DNA from: CAMAPP01 sp046153685
GTDB lineage: Bacteria > Pseudomonadota > Alphaproteobacteria > CADEGL01
DNA: 64,000 nt
Reading direction: 5' to 3'
Assembly: GCA_046153685.1 (NCBI GenBank)
Contig: JBJXGH010000002.1
Coordinates: forward strand, 10,146 to 74,145
The notes under the pieces were generated by a model that did not search any database, was not told where the DNA came from, and was given only the letters and a program-made list of their open reading frames with translations. This document shows positions 34,230 through 43,282 of this stretch, in pieces. Each line of letters starts with the position of its first letter. Position 1 is the first letter of the stretch. A program made the translations under genes and the position numbers.

Positions 34230-34903
34230 ACGGCGCGCGCTCCCTCGGCGTCGTCACCGGCCTGATCGCCGAGGCGGCCCTCATCGCACCCCGTCACCGC
34301 GCGCGCGCGACCGGCGCCCGTCCGGGCCGGGCCGCAGCCCTGGCCGAGGCGCTCTTGGCCGAGGGCTGCACCATGCTCGCAAGCTTCGGACTTGCTGGCG
34401 GGATCGACCCGCGACTGCTCCCTGGCGCGCTCGTTCTGCCCAACCGAATTCTCGACGCCGACGGACGCGTCTTCGAGACCGATGCCACATGGCGCGTGCG
34501 TCTTGGCGCGCTGGCAGGAGCGCACGAGAGCGGCGCGATTCTCGGCTCCGAACGCGCTCTCGCCACGACCGCCGACAAGGCGCACGCGCACGCACGTACG
34601 GGGGCGCTGGCCGTCGATATGGAAAGTCACGAAGTCGCGCGCGTCGCGCACGCGCACGGCGTGCCTTTCATCGCCGTGCGGGCCGTCGCCGACCCGGCAG
34701 GGCGCGGGATCCCCACGGCTGCATTGCACGGCATCGCGCCCGATGGCGGCACGCGGCCCTTGGCCGTGATATGCGCAACCCTAGCGCGGCCCTGGCAATT
34801 GCCTGCACTGCTGCGCCTCGCCGGCGACAGCCGGCGGGCGGCCCTGACACTACGCCGCGTGGCTCTTCTTGGAGGCGGCGCGCTGGGTATGGATATCGCC
34901 TAG
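34226..34903 (+). CDS. hpnG: Adenosylhopane nucleoside phosphorylase HpnG
   Basis: 225 aa from a GTG overlapping the shc stop. MTA/SAH nucleosidase-type fold: GVVTGLIAEAALIAP start, SFGLAGGIDPRLLPG and TGALAVDMESHEVARVAHAHGVPFIAVRAVAD containing the Glu-Ser substrate motif. Releases adenine from adenosylhopane to form ribosylhopane en route to bacteriohopanetetrol. The last 54 bp overlap the 3' end of hpnH on the other strand. Confidence 0.93.
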   Translation: MNGARSLGVVTGLIAEAALIAPRHRARATGARPGRAAALAEALLAEGCTMLASFGLAGGIDPRLLPGALVLPNRILDADGRVFETDATWRVRLGALAGAHESGAILGSERALATTADKAHAHARTGALAVDMESHEVARVAHAHGVPFIAVRAVADPAGRGIPTAALHGIAPDGGTRPLAVICATLARPWQLPALLRLAGDSRRAALTLRRVALLGGGALGMDIA

Positions 34904-35995
34904 CATCTTCTGAACATTGCGGTCGAAAACCCATTCCGCCGGACGCGCCTTCGACAGATCGATCTCGGCCGCCATCGGGCCGTCGGTGCGGACGCCCTTC
35001 ATCGCAATGCGCAGCGCCTTCAAGGGGTGCCGGATCGTGTCGGCGACCGCCGTCGGCTCGTAGCCGCAATGCACCATGCAATTGGCGCATTTTTCGTAAT
35101 TGCCGGTGCCGTATTTGTCCCACTCGGTGCCTTCCATCAGTTCCTTGAACGAGCGGGCATAGCCCTCGCCCAGGAGATAGCAGGGGCGCTGCCAGCCGAA
35201 AACGTTGCGCGTCGGCATGCCCCAAGGCGTGCAGTGGTATTCCTGATTGCCGGCGAGGAAATCGAGGAAGTTCGACGACTGGCTGAAACGCCATTTCTTG
35301 CCGGCGCCGCGCTTCAGGATTTCACGGAACAGAACCTTGGTCTTCTTGCGCGACAGGAAGTGCTGCTGGTCGGGTGCACGCTCGTAGGCGTAACCCGGCG
35401 ACATCGTGACGTGCTCGACGCCCAGATCGCTCATGCAGAAGTCCATGAAACTCGCGACCCGGTCCGGATCGGTGCCGTCGAACAGGGTGCAATTGGCGAT
35501 GGTGCGGAAGCCCCGATCGCGCGCGATTCGCGTCGCCTCGACCGCCTTCTCGAACACGCCCTGTTGACAGACCGAGCGGTCGTGCTCCTTCTGCAAGCCG
35601 TCGAGGTGGATGGAGAATGTCAGGTACGGACTCGGTTTGAACAGATCGAGCTTTTTTTCGAGCAACAAGCCGTTTGTGCACAGAATGACGAACTTCTTGC
35701 GCGCAACGATCCCCTCGACGATCTGACCGATTTCCTTATGCAGCAAGGGCTCGCCGCCCGGAATGGCGACGACCGGCGCGCCGCATTCATCGACCGCAGC
35801 CAGGCATTCCTCGACGGACAGGCGCTGGTTCAGGATGTCGTCGGGGTAGTCGATTTTTCCGCAACCCGCGCACGCCAGATTGCAGCGGAACAAGGGTTCG
35901 AGCATGAGCACGAGGGGATAGCGCTTGGTACCCTTGATGCGGTGCTTGACCACATAGGCACCCACGCGAAGCTGCTGAATCAAGGGAATCGCCAC
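34850..35995 (-). CDS. hpnH: Adenosyl-hopene transferase HpnH (radical SAM)
   Basis: 381 aa. Radical SAM cluster motif CNLACAGC (after MLEPLFR), GGEPLLHKEI SAM loop and a C-terminal cysteine set in YGTGNYEKCANCMVHCGYEPTA of the SPASM-like type. It joins the 5'-deoxyadenosyl group to diploptene, first step of the C35 side chain. Start MAIPLIQQLRVGAYV is the family form. Convergent with hpnG (54-bp 3' overlap) and 44 bp downstream of ispH. Confidence 0.96.
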   Translation of the reverse strand: MAIPLIQQLRVGAYVVKHRIKGTKRYPLVLMLEPLFRCNLACAGCGKIDYPDDILNQRLSVEECLAAVDECGAPVVAIPGGEPLLHKEIGQIVEGIVARKKFVILCTNGLLLEKKLDLFKPSPYLTFSIHLDGLQKEHDRSVCQQGVFEKAVEATRIARDRGFRTIANCTLFDGTDPDRVASFMDFCMSDLGVEHVTMSPGYAYERAPDQQHFLSRKKTKVLFREILKRGAGKKWRFSQSSNFLDFLAGNQEYHCTPWGMPTRNVFGWQRPCYLLGEGYARSFKELMEGTEWDKYGTGNYEKCANCMVHCGYEPTAVADTIRHPLKALRIAMKGVRTDGPMAAEIDLSKARPAEWVFDRNVQKMLGDIHTQRAASKKSHAA

Positions 35996-36039
35996 GACGA
36001 GAAACCTTTCCTATTCGTTATGGCCCTACGCGGCCGGCC

Positions 36040-36972
36040 CTAGGCCGACACTTCGCGGAGCTCTTCGGGCAGTTTGAAATAAACGTTTTCCTCGATGCCA
36101 TCCAAGATCTGGACTTCGATTTCGCCGAATTGGCGCAATCGGCTGATCAGGTCTTGAACCAACGCCTCGGGCGCGGACGCGCCCGCCGTCACGCCCACGG
36201 AGCCGGCGCCGTCGAGCCATTTGGGATCGAGGGCGGATGCATCGTCGATGAGATGACTGCGCACGCCCATTTCCTCGCCGATTTCGCGCAATCGGTTGGA
36301 GTTCGAGCTGTTCTTCGCTCCGACCACGAGCAGCACTTCGACGTCGCGCGCAAGCTGACGCACGGCGGCCTGGCGATTTTGCGTGGCGTAGCAGATGTCC
36401 TTCACGTCGGGCCCGACGATCTTGGGGAAACGCACTTTCAGCGCCTCGATGACTTCGCGCGTGTCGTCCACGCTCAACGTCGTTTGGGTTACATAGGCTA
36501 CCCGGTCGGGGTTCTCGACCTTGAGCTTGCCCGCACCTTGCGCCGTCGAAACCAGATGCACGCGCCCGGGAATGCGCCCCATGGTGCCTTCGACCTCGGG
36601 ATGGCCTTCGTGGCCGATGAGGATGACCTCGTAGCCCTTTTCCGCGTAGCGCTGGCCTTCCTTGTGGACTTTGGCGACCAGGGGGCAGGTCGCGTCGATC
36701 ACCGGCAGGTCGCGCAACTGCGCATCGTCCTCGACCTTTTGCGATACGCCATGGGCACTAAAGATCGTGATCGCACCGTTCGGAACCTCGTGCAGCTCCT
36801 CGACGAACACCGCGCCCTTGGCTTTCAAGTCCTCAACCACATGCTTGTTGTGGACGATCTCGTGGCGCACGAATACGGGCGGGCCATAGAGCTTGAGCGC
36901 ACGCTCGACGATTTCGATCGCGCGTTCAACGCCGGCGCAGAACCCTCGGGGTTGGGCCAGGATTACCCGCAT
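36040..36972 (-). CDS. ispH: 4-hydroxy-3-methylbut-2-enyl diphosphate reductase
   Basis: 310 aa. Fe-S enzyme, last step of the MEP isoprenoid pathway (HMBPP to IPP/DMAPP). The three cluster cysteines are in LAQPRGFCAGVERAI, DATCPLVAKVHKEG and KDICYATQNRQAAV; SNSNRL and GASAPEALVQ complete the substrate site. ATG at 36972 has GAGGA upstream; a GTG five codons earlier is possible. Placed between hpnH and hpnA, linking precursor supply to hopanoid synthesis. Confidence 0.96.
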   Translation of the reverse strand: MRVILAQPRGFCAGVERAIEIVERALKLYGPPVFVRHEIVHNKHVVEDLKAKGAVFVEELHEVPNGAITIFSAHGVSQKVEDDAQLRDLPVIDATCPLVAKVHKEGQRYAEKGYEVILIGHEGHPEVEGTMGRIPGRVHLVSTAQGAGKLKVENPDRVAYVTQTTLSVDDTREVIEALKVRFPKIVGPDVKDICYATQNRQAAVRQLARDVEVLLVVGAKNSSNSNRLREIGEEMGVRSHLIDDASALDPKWLDGAGSVGVTAGASAPEALVQDLISRLRQFGEIEVQILDGIEENVYFKLPEELREVSA

Positions 36973-37107
36973 CTTGTCCTCGATCACGACCGGCCCAGGC
37001 GGTTTATTCCGCCGGAGAGCCTAAGTCCCTGAAAAAATTGCGCCTAATCGCGGGGCGCCGAGCCGGAGAATGGCCGTTATCAGCTCGAAAATCAACGGCA
37101 AGAGCGA

Positions 37108-38100
37108 CTAGGCCAAATAGCCATTGGCCTCGAACCAGGCGATCGCATCCGCGATCGCCTCCTTGGCCGGGCGTCGGCGGTAGCCGAGTTCGCGTTCCGC
37201 CTTGGCCGAGGAAAAATACATGCGTTTACGGGACATGCGCACCCCGTCGCGGGTGACCATTGGCTCGCCCCCGCCGAAAACCCGGGCCCAGGCCTCGGCG
37301 ACATGAGCGACCGGCATGACGAGATCGTGAGGCAGTCGTATGCGCGGCGCAGGGCGGCCGGTCGCGGCCGCGACGAGTTCGAGAATCCGGCGCAAGCTCA
37401 TGTCCTCGCCGCCAAGGATATAGCGCTCGCCCACCCGGCCGCGCTCGAAGGCCAGCAGATGACCCGCCGCCACATCGTCGACGTGGACGACATTGAGCCC
37501 GGTATCGACATAGGCCGGAAGCCGACCGAGGGCCGCGTCGCGGATCATGCGTCCGGTCGGGGTGGGCTTTACGTCGCGCGGACCGACGGGGGTCGAGGGA
37601 TTGACGATCACCACCGGCAAGCCGGCCTCGCGCGCAAGCGCCGTCACCGCCTCCTCGGCCAGGAATTTCGACCGCTTGTAGTGTCCGATCATGGTCGCGA
37701 GACTCGACTGCGTGGTTTCGTTCGATGGCGTGCCGTTCGCGTTCAAGCCAAGCGTCGCCACGCTGCTCGTATAGACGATGCGCTCGATGCCGGCGGCGAG
37801 CGCCGCGCGCATCAGATTGACCGTACCGTCCACGTTCGCACGATAGATCGAGGCGGGTTCAGGCACCCAAAGCCGGTAATCGGCCGCGACGTGATAGAGC
37901 GCGCGGCAGCCCACGAGCGCCGCGGCGAGCGAGCTTGGTTCCGTGAGGTCGCCCTCGACGATCTCGGCCTCGATCGCCGTCAGGTTCGACCGGTTGCCAG
38001 CCGGGCGCACAAGCACGCGCACGCGTTCGCCGCGCGCGACCAGAGCACGCAGCACCGCCGCGCCGACAAATCCCGTTGCCCCGGTCAACAAGGTGGTCAC
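37108..38100 (-). CDS. hpnA: Hopanoid-associated sugar epimerase HpnA
   Basis: 330 aa NAD-dependent epimerase/dehydratase (SDR extended). Start GTG at 38100, preceded by AGGAGAG, giving TTLLTGATGFVGAAVLRAL; GxxGxxG is present. Active-site YKRSKFLAE (Tyr-x3-Lys) and YTSSVATLG fit the family. Commonly genomically tied to hopanoid genes; its exact substrate is not established. 135 bp upstream of ispH on the same strand. Confidence 0.92.
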   Translation of the reverse strand: MTTLLTGATGFVGAAVLRALVARGERVRVLVRPAGNRSNLTAIEAEIVEGDLTEPSSLAAALVGCRALYHVAADYRLWVPEPASIYRANVDGTVNLMRAALAAGIERIVYTSSVATLGLNANGTPSNETTQSSLATMIGHYKRSKFLAEEAVTALAREAGLPVVIVNPSTPVGPRDVKPTPTGRMIRDAALGRLPAYVDTGLNVVHVDDVAAGHLLAFERGRVGERYILGGEDMSLRRILELVAAATGRPAPRIRLPHDLVMPVAHVAEAWARVFGGGEPMVTRDGVRMSRKRMYFSSAKAERELGYRRRPAKEAIADAIAWFEANGYLA

Positions 38101-38290
38101 ATGCCTCTCCTTTCGCGCGCCCGAACTCCCTCCAGCCGCTATCTAGGGGTAATGGACCGGGCGGTAAAGCCGGAGCGCCCAAAGCGGCAAATGCGCCTGC
38201 CGCCCGCATTGTACGACCGGGTCTCCCTTCCCATATAAGGCTTTGGCCGCATGGCATGCTGCGCGCGGCCTTTGGGCGAAGGAATCTGGC

Positions 38291-38908
38291 GTGGTATTGC
38301 GTAAATATTCGACCTTGGCGCTCCTGGCAGCGGTGATCGGCTTGGCGGCCCTGCCCTCGCCGGCCGAGGCCCAGCAACCGCATGCCGTCATCGAGCGCTT
38401 TCACGACCAGTTGCTCGCCGTGATGAAGAACGCCAAGACCCTCGGCTTCGAGGGCCGAAGGGCGAAGCTCGCCCCCGCCGTCGAACGGACGTTCGATCTG
38501 CCGTTCATGGCACAATTCGCTACGGCAGCGGGCTGGGATGCCATGCAGCCCCAGCAACGCACGGCCATCGTCGATCTATTCCGCCGCATGACGGTTTCGA
38601 GCTATGCGGCGCGTTTCAACGATTACGACGGCGAGGAATTTTCGACGCTCGATGCGACCGAGACTCCGAACAAGGACGTAGTGGTACGCGCGCGGCTCAA
38701 GGCGGCGAGCGAAGACGTGACGATCGACTATCTGATGCGCGCAACCGACAACGGCTGGCGCGTCGTCGATGTCTATTTCATGCGCATCAGCGAACTCGCC
38801 ACGCGGCGCTCGGAATATGGCTCGGTTATCCGGCGCGAGGGCGTGACGGCGCTTGTCGCCTCGCTTGAGCGCAAGGTCAAGGAAATCGAGAACGGCACGC
38901 CTAAATAG
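38291..38908 (+). CDS. hpnM: HpnM, MlaC/Ttg2D-like periplasmic lipid-binding protein
   Basis: 205 aa from GTG at 38291 (AAGGA upstream). Signal peptide with hydrophobic LALLAAVIGLAALPSPAEAQQ. The mature part resembles MlaC/toluene-tolerance proteins: PFMAQFATAAGWDAM, VDLFRRMTVSSYAARFNDYDGEEF, WRVVDVYFMRISELATRRSEYGSVI. Probably shuttles hopanoid or phospholipid through the periplasm; hpnN is not in the window. Divergent from hpnA; a weak hairpin covers its stop. Confidence 0.9.
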   Translation: MVLRKYSTLALLAAVIGLAALPSPAEAQQPHAVIERFHDQLLAVMKNAKTLGFEGRRAKLAPAVERTFDLPFMAQFATAAGWDAMQPQQRTAIVDLFRRMTVSSYAARFNDYDGEEFSTLDATETPNKDVVVRARLKAASEDVTIDYLMRATDNGWRVVDVYFMRISELATRRSEYGSVIRREGVTALVASLERKVKEIENGTPK

Positions 38909-38916
38909 GCCGTGCC
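38894..38916. terminator. Weak hairpin between convergent hpnM and TPP-enzyme gene
   Basis: GGCACG...CGTGCC arms (38895-38900 and 38911-38916) with inner CCT/AGG pairing and one bulge; contains the hpnM stop. No T-run on either strand, so termination is doubtful. Confidence 0.3.
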
Positions 38917-38930
38917 AATTCGCCTTCTTG

Positions 38931-40622
38931 CTATTTCGACTTCTGCCGCGCCTGCGCCGCCGTGCGCATGGCGGTGAGCGTCGTGCGCGTGGTGATGATG
39001 TCGGGGTCCATCTTGAGATCGAGCACCGCCGCCTTGCCCGAGGCGACCGCGCGCTCGAAGGACGCCTGAAACTCGGCCGTCGTCGTCACGGTTTCCCCAT
39101 GCGCGCCGTAACTGCGCGCCATGGCCGCAAAATCGGGATTGGTCAGCGCCGTCGCATGCGTCCGGCCGGGATGGTCGCGTTCCTGATGCATGCGGATCGT
39201 ACCGTACATGCCGTTGTTGAACACCAGGATCACGGGGGCGGCGCCGTGATGGATAGCCGTCGCCAGCTCCTGGGCATTCATCATGAAGCCGCCATCGCCG
39301 CAGAACCCGACCACCAGCCGATCGGGGTGGACGAGCTTGGCCGCGACCGCGCCGGGCACGCCGTGACCCATGGCGCCCGCTTGCGGGCCGGTTTGGGTGC
39401 GCGGCCGCCGCCAGCGCAAGAAACGCATGGGCCAGCCACTGAAATTGCCGGCATCCAGCGCGATGATGGCGTCGGCCGGCAGCCGGCCGCGCAGCCAAAC
39501 CATGCATTGGCCGAGATCGAGCGCGCCCGCATAGGGTTGGGGCACCTGGCCGTCCTCGTAATCCATGCGCGCACCCGCGCGCCAGGGGGCGCGCCGCGAC
39601 GCATCGACCGGCATCAGCGTGCCGGCCGCGGCGGCGAACTCCGCCATGCCGGATTGGATCGCGAGCTTGGGGCGGAAGACGCTGCCAAGCAATTCAGCAT
39701 CGGGATGAACGTGAACCAAAATCTGCTTGGGATTGGGCAGATCGATGAGGGTGTAGCGCTGGGTGGCGATTTCATCGAGGCGTGAACCCACGACCAGAAG
39801 CAAATCGCAGTCCTTCACGCGCTTGATCAGCGGCGGATTGGGCGCGGTCGATAAATCACCCGCAAAGCAACGATTGTCATTGTCGAAGATATCCTGCCTG
39901 CGGAACGAGCAGCAGACCGGAATGTCATTGGCCTCGGCGAAGCGCACGATCTCGGCGCAGGCCTCGGGCGACCAGCCACCGCCGCCCACCAGCATCACCG
40001 GCCGCTCGGACGCTTCCAAAAGGCGGCGCAACTCCGACATGTGCGCAGCGCCCGGATGGGGGCGGATGGTGTCGTAATGCGCGACATCCTCGACGCTCGC
40101 GCTTTCGAGTTGCATGTCCTCTGGCAGCGCCAGAACCACCGGCCCGGGCCGGCCGGAAACCGCCGTCTGGAAGGCGCGACCGACGAGTTCGGGGATGCGG
40201 TAGGCATGGTCGATCTGCGCCGTCCACTTGGTCATCACGCCGAACATGCGGCGGTAATCGACCTCTTGGAACGCCTCGCGCTCGGTATGGTCGCGATCGA
40301 CCTGGCCCACGAACATCACGAGGGGCGTCGAGTTTTGATGCGCCGAATGGATGCCGATCGCGGCGTGGCAGGCGCCGGGGCCGCGCGTCACCATGACGAC
40401 GCCAGGCTTGCCGGTGAGCTTGCCGTAGGCCTCGGCCATGTGCGCGGCACCCGCCTCGTGCCGACAGGTCACGAGCTTGATCTCGTTGCGCGCGTCGTAC
40501 AACGCGTCGATGACCTCAAGATAACTTTCGCCTGCAACCGCGAAGACCATATCGACCCCTTGGCTGCGCAAGGCATCGACGAGTAAGCGGCCGCCCGGAC
40601 GGGCATTGGGGGTGGCGGTCAT
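38931..40622 (-). CDS. Thiamine-diphosphate-dependent enzyme, acetolactate-synthase-like
   Basis: 563 aa with the three-domain layout of the ALS/POX family. N-terminal Pyr domain holds the catalytic Glu in CRHEAGAAHMAEAYG; the central domain has FAG-type AFAGDLST-like segments; the PP domain has GDGGFMMNAQELATAIHHG...FNN, the ThDP-Mg motif. Could be a 2-oxo acid decarboxylase, carboligase or oxidase; the resemblance is to the broad acetolactate synthase large-subunit group, not to oxalyl-CoA decarboxylase. No small regulatory subunit gene is adjacent. 57 bp downstream of a CoA-transferase gene. Confidence 0.88.
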   Translation of the reverse strand: MTATPNARPGGRLLVDALRSQGVDMVFAVAGESYLEVIDALYDARNEIKLVTCRHEAGAAHMAEAYGKLTGKPGVVMVTRGPGACHAAIGIHSAHQNSTPLVMFVGQVDRDHTEREAFQEVDYRRMFGVMTKWTAQIDHAYRIPELVGRAFQTAVSGRPGPVVLALPEDMQLESASVEDVAHYDTIRPHPGAAHMSELRRLLEASERPVMLVGGGGWSPEACAEIVRFAEANDIPVCCSFRRQDIFDNDNRCFAGDLSTAPNPPLIKRVKDCDLLLVVGSRLDEIATQRYTLIDLPNPKQILVHVHPDAELLGSVFRPKLAIQSGMAEFAAAAGTLMPVDASRRAPWRAGARMDYEDGQVPQPYAGALDLGQCMVWLRGRLPADAIIALDAGNFSGWPMRFLRWRRPRTQTGPQAGAMGHGVPGAVAAKLVHPDRLVVGFCGDGGFMMNAQELATAIHHGAAPVILVFNNGMYGTIRMHQERDHPGRTHATALTNPDFAAMARSYGAHGETVTTTAEFQASFERAVASGKAAVLDLKMDPDIITTRTTLTAMRTAAQARQKSK

Positions 40623-40679
40623 GGTGCATGTCCGATCGCAAAAGGTGAACCGCAGTAAATGCGCGCCCGCACGGCCAAG

Positions 40680-41948
40680 TCAACGCGCCTTGGCGGCGCC
40701 TTCGGGATCGAAGGCGCGCTCAGCGGCCCCGTCGAGCGCCGCGCCCGAGGTAAGGAGCGCGTCGATTTCGGCCACTGCGTAGCCGATATCCGCCAACACC
40801 GCGCGCGTGTGCTGGCCGAGCATGGGGGCAGCGCGCCGGACCGAGGTCGGTGTTTCACTTAACTTAATGGGACTGCCCAGCGCATTGACCATGCCGATCG
40901 CGGGATGGCGCGTCTCGACGACCATCTCGCGCGCGCGCGTCTGTGGATCGTCATGCATCTGGCGCACGTCCTTGATCGGCCCCGCCGGCAATCCCGCCTC
41001 ATCGAACGCGGCCAGCCATTCTCCGACCGTGCGCCGCTTGAACAACGGCGCAAGCGCGCGCTCGAGCGCGAGGCGGTTCTCCATGCGGCTATGGCCGTCG
41101 AGAAAACGCGTATCCTCCGCCAGCTCCGGCGCACCGAGCATTTCGGCAAGCCGCAACCAATTCTTCTGGTTGGCGCCGCCGATGGTCAGCCAGCCATCCT
41201 TGGCCTCGAAGGCCTGATAAGGCGCGGACAGGGGATGGGCCGATCCCATGGGTCCTGGCGCGACCCCGGTTGCAAACGCGATCGCCGATTGCCACACCGT
41301 GTGCGCGATGCCGGCTTCGTACAGCGAGGTATCGACCAACTGGCCGCGCCCGGTATTCGTGCGGTGATGCAAGGCGGCGAGCACGCCCATGGCGGCGAGG
41401 ATTCCCGCCGTAATGTCGGTCATGGGCGCCCCAACCTTGACCGGCGGCCGCCCAGGCCCCTCGCCCGTGATACTCATGAGGCCGCTCATGCCTTGCGCGA
41501 TCAAATCGAAGCCGCCGCGCGCGGCGTAAGGCCCGGTTCGTCCGAAACCCGAAATCGAGCAATAGATGAGGCGGGGATTTTCGGCCGCGAGCGCCGCATA
41601 GCCGAGGCCCCATTTCTCCATGGCGCCCTGGCGTTGGTTCTCGACCAGGATGTCGGAAGCCAGAATGAGTCGACGCGCAGCCATGCGCCCCGCCTCTTGC
41701 CGGAAATCGAGCGCAACCCCGCGCTTGTTGCGGTTCATGGTGAGATAAGCCGCGGATTCACCGCCGATCTTGGGCGGGAGAAAACGCCGCGTGTCGTCGC
41801 CGTCGGGCAGGCGTTCGAGCTTAATCACGTCGGCGCCCAAATCCGCGAGCATCGCCCCGCAGGTCGGCCCCGCCATGATATGCCCAAGCTCGACGACCCG
41901 AAGGTTCGCCAGCGGGCCGGGCGCGGGCGCGGTCTCGGTCGCCGCCAT
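40680..41948 (-). CDS. CaiB/BaiF family CoA-transferase
   Basis: 422 aa class III CoA-transferase. LRVVELGHIMAGPTCGAMLADLGADVIKLERLPDGDDTR at the N-terminus is typical; the nucleophilic Asp is expected in VGAPMTDITAGILA. GFGRTGPYAARGGFDLIAQGMSG is the family core. More like formyl-CoA/succinyl-CoA transferases than AMACR (compare 22615-23781). The 3' end of the enoyl-CoA hydratase gene is 1 bp upstream of its start, so they are one operon that may activate and hydrate a carboxylic acid. Confidence 0.9.
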   Translation of the reverse strand: MAATETAPAPGPLANLRVVELGHIMAGPTCGAMLADLGADVIKLERLPDGDDTRRFLPPKIGGESAAYLTMNRNKRGVALDFRQEAGRMAARRLILASDILVENQRQGAMEKWGLGYAALAAENPRLIYCSISGFGRTGPYAARGGFDLIAQGMSGLMSITGEGPGRPPVKVGAPMTDITAGILAAMGVLAALHHRTNTGRGQLVDTSLYEAGIAHTVWQSAIAFATGVAPGPMGSAHPLSAPYQAFEAKDGWLTIGGANQKNWLRLAEMLGAPELAEDTRFLDGHSRMENRLALERALAPLFKRRTVGEWLAAFDEAGLPAGPIKDVRQMHDDPQTRAREMVVETRHPAIGMVNALGSPIKLSETPTSVRRAAPMLGQHTRAVLADIGYAVAEIDALLTSGAALDGAAERAFDPEGAAKAR

Positions 41949-41949
41949 G

Positions 41950-42747
41950 TCAGCGACCCTCGAAGCGCGGCTTTTCCTTGGCCAGGAATGCGCGCACGCC
42001 CTCGCGGTAATCGGCCGTGTCGAAGGCGGCGAAGCCCTCGGCCGCTTCCGCCGCCGTCAGCGGCGCGCCGGCCATCAGCCGGCACAAGAACTTCTTGTGC
42101 CAACGATTGACCAGCGGCGCGCCCTCGGCGATACGCGCCGCGGCCGCTTGCGCCTCGGCGAAGACGCGGTCATCCGCTACCACCCTGGTGACAAGTCCCT
42201 TGGCGCGCGCTTCGGCGGCGTCGAACACCCGGCCCTCGAACAAAATCTCGAGCGCGGTCGCGCGCCCGACGAGGGCGATGAGCGCCGCCATTTCCGGATA
42301 TGCCATTACCACGCCGATGCGGTTGATCGGCACGCCGAAGCGGCTCGATTCCCCGCATAATCGCAGATCGCACATCGCCGCGAGCTCGAGTCCGCCGCCG
42401 ACGCACACCCCGCAAATCGCGGCGAGCGTGGGATGCGGGCAGTCGCCGATGGCGCCCATGGCACGGTGCATGAGTGCGCCGTAGCGCGCGGCCTGTGCAC
42501 CGTCGGCGCGGGCGGTTTGAAACTCGGCGATATCGGCGCCGGGACTGAAGGCACGCTCGCCCGCGCCGCGCAGGACGACGCAGCGCACGGTCATATCCGC
42601 CCCTAGTTCCTCGAAGGCGTCGCCCACCGCCTTCCACATGGCGGCGTTGAGCGCGTTCAGCTTGTCCGGCCTGTTGAGCGTGACAGTCGCGACATGGTCC
42701 GCGCTTTGGGCGACGGCAAGGCGCTCGACGACGACGACATCCGCCAT
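41950..42747 (-). CDS. Enoyl-CoA hydratase/isomerase family protein
   Basis: 265 aa crotonase fold. Start MADVVVVERL with GAGAGGAAA upstream. Oxyanion-hole segments: RAFSPGADIAEF and CGVCVGGGLELAAMCDLRL; the 110-140 helix keeps no clear pair of hydratase glutamates in the region GVPINRIGVVMAYPE, so isomerase or hydrolase activity is possible. First gene of a leftward operon with the CoA-transferase and TPP enzyme. Confidence 0.88.
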   Translation of the reverse strand: MADVVVVERLAVAQSADHVATVTLNRPDKLNALNAAMWKAVGDAFEELGADMTVRCVVLRGAGERAFSPGADIAEFQTARADGAQAARYGALMHRAMGAIGDCPHPTLAAICGVCVGGGLELAAMCDLRLCGESSRFGVPINRIGVVMAYPEMAALIALVGRATALEILFEGRVFDAAEARAKGLVTRVVADDRVFAEAQAAAARIAEGAPLVNRWHKKFLCRLMAGAPLTAAEAAEGFAAFDTADYREGVRAFLAKEKPRFEGR

Positions 42748-42834
42748 TTTCCTCTCCCTGTGCCGGTACTCTAGCAGCCTCGCCGTCACTTGTCGGCTGG
42801 AAGCGGGCGCCGATGGCGGCTATTCTGAAGCGGA

Positions 42835-43209
42835 ATGAGTGAAAACGAAGCGATCGCCCGAGTCCGATCCGCGCTCGAAACACTGGCGCGCGGCCGGCGC
42901 ACGATCACCTACAAGGAATTGGTCGAGCTCGCGGCCGTGCCGGAGCCCCAACGCATTCACCGTTTGACCTTGTGGCTGGAAGGTCTCGCGCGCGCCGATC
43001 ACGAGGCGGGTGCGCCCTTGCTGGCGGCGCTCGCCGTCAGCCGCGTGTCGCCCGGCATTCCGGGGCGCGGATTCTTTCAATTGATTGCGGCCCTGGGTCG
43101 CTATTCGGGGCCCGAGGATGGGGCCGAGGCGGCGCGCCACCACGCGCGCGAGATCGAGCGCGTCTATGCGGCATGGAGCCGTACGGGACAGGGCGGCGAG
43201 AGCGCTTGA
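42835..43209 (+). CDS. Small conserved-looking protein of unknown function
   Basis: 124 aa, soluble, no signal peptide. The segment RRTITYKELVELAAVPEPQRIHRLTLWLEGLARADHEAG followed by PLLAALAVSRVSPGIPGRGFF resembles the C-terminal winged-helix shape of alkyltransferase-like proteins only loosely. I do not recognise a named family. Short 5' gap to the divergent enoyl-CoA hydratase; 73 bp before potD on the same strand. Confidence 0.7.
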   Translation: MSENEAIARVRSALETLARGRRTITYKELVELAAVPEPQRIHRLTLWLEGLARADHEAGAPLLAALAVSRVSPGIPGRGFFQLIAALGRYSGPEDGAEAARHHAREIERVYAAWSRTGQGGESA

Positions 43210-43282
43210 CCGCCCCAGCCTTCCGCCGTTACCCAGAAGACCTCGCGGCGCGGGGGCCGCGGCGGCAAGGAACGAGGCGATC

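Noticed and set aside
38931..40622. Oxalyl-CoA decarboxylase
   Set aside because: N-terminal and central segments resemble the general acetolactate synthase group; the oxc-specific pattern was not seen.
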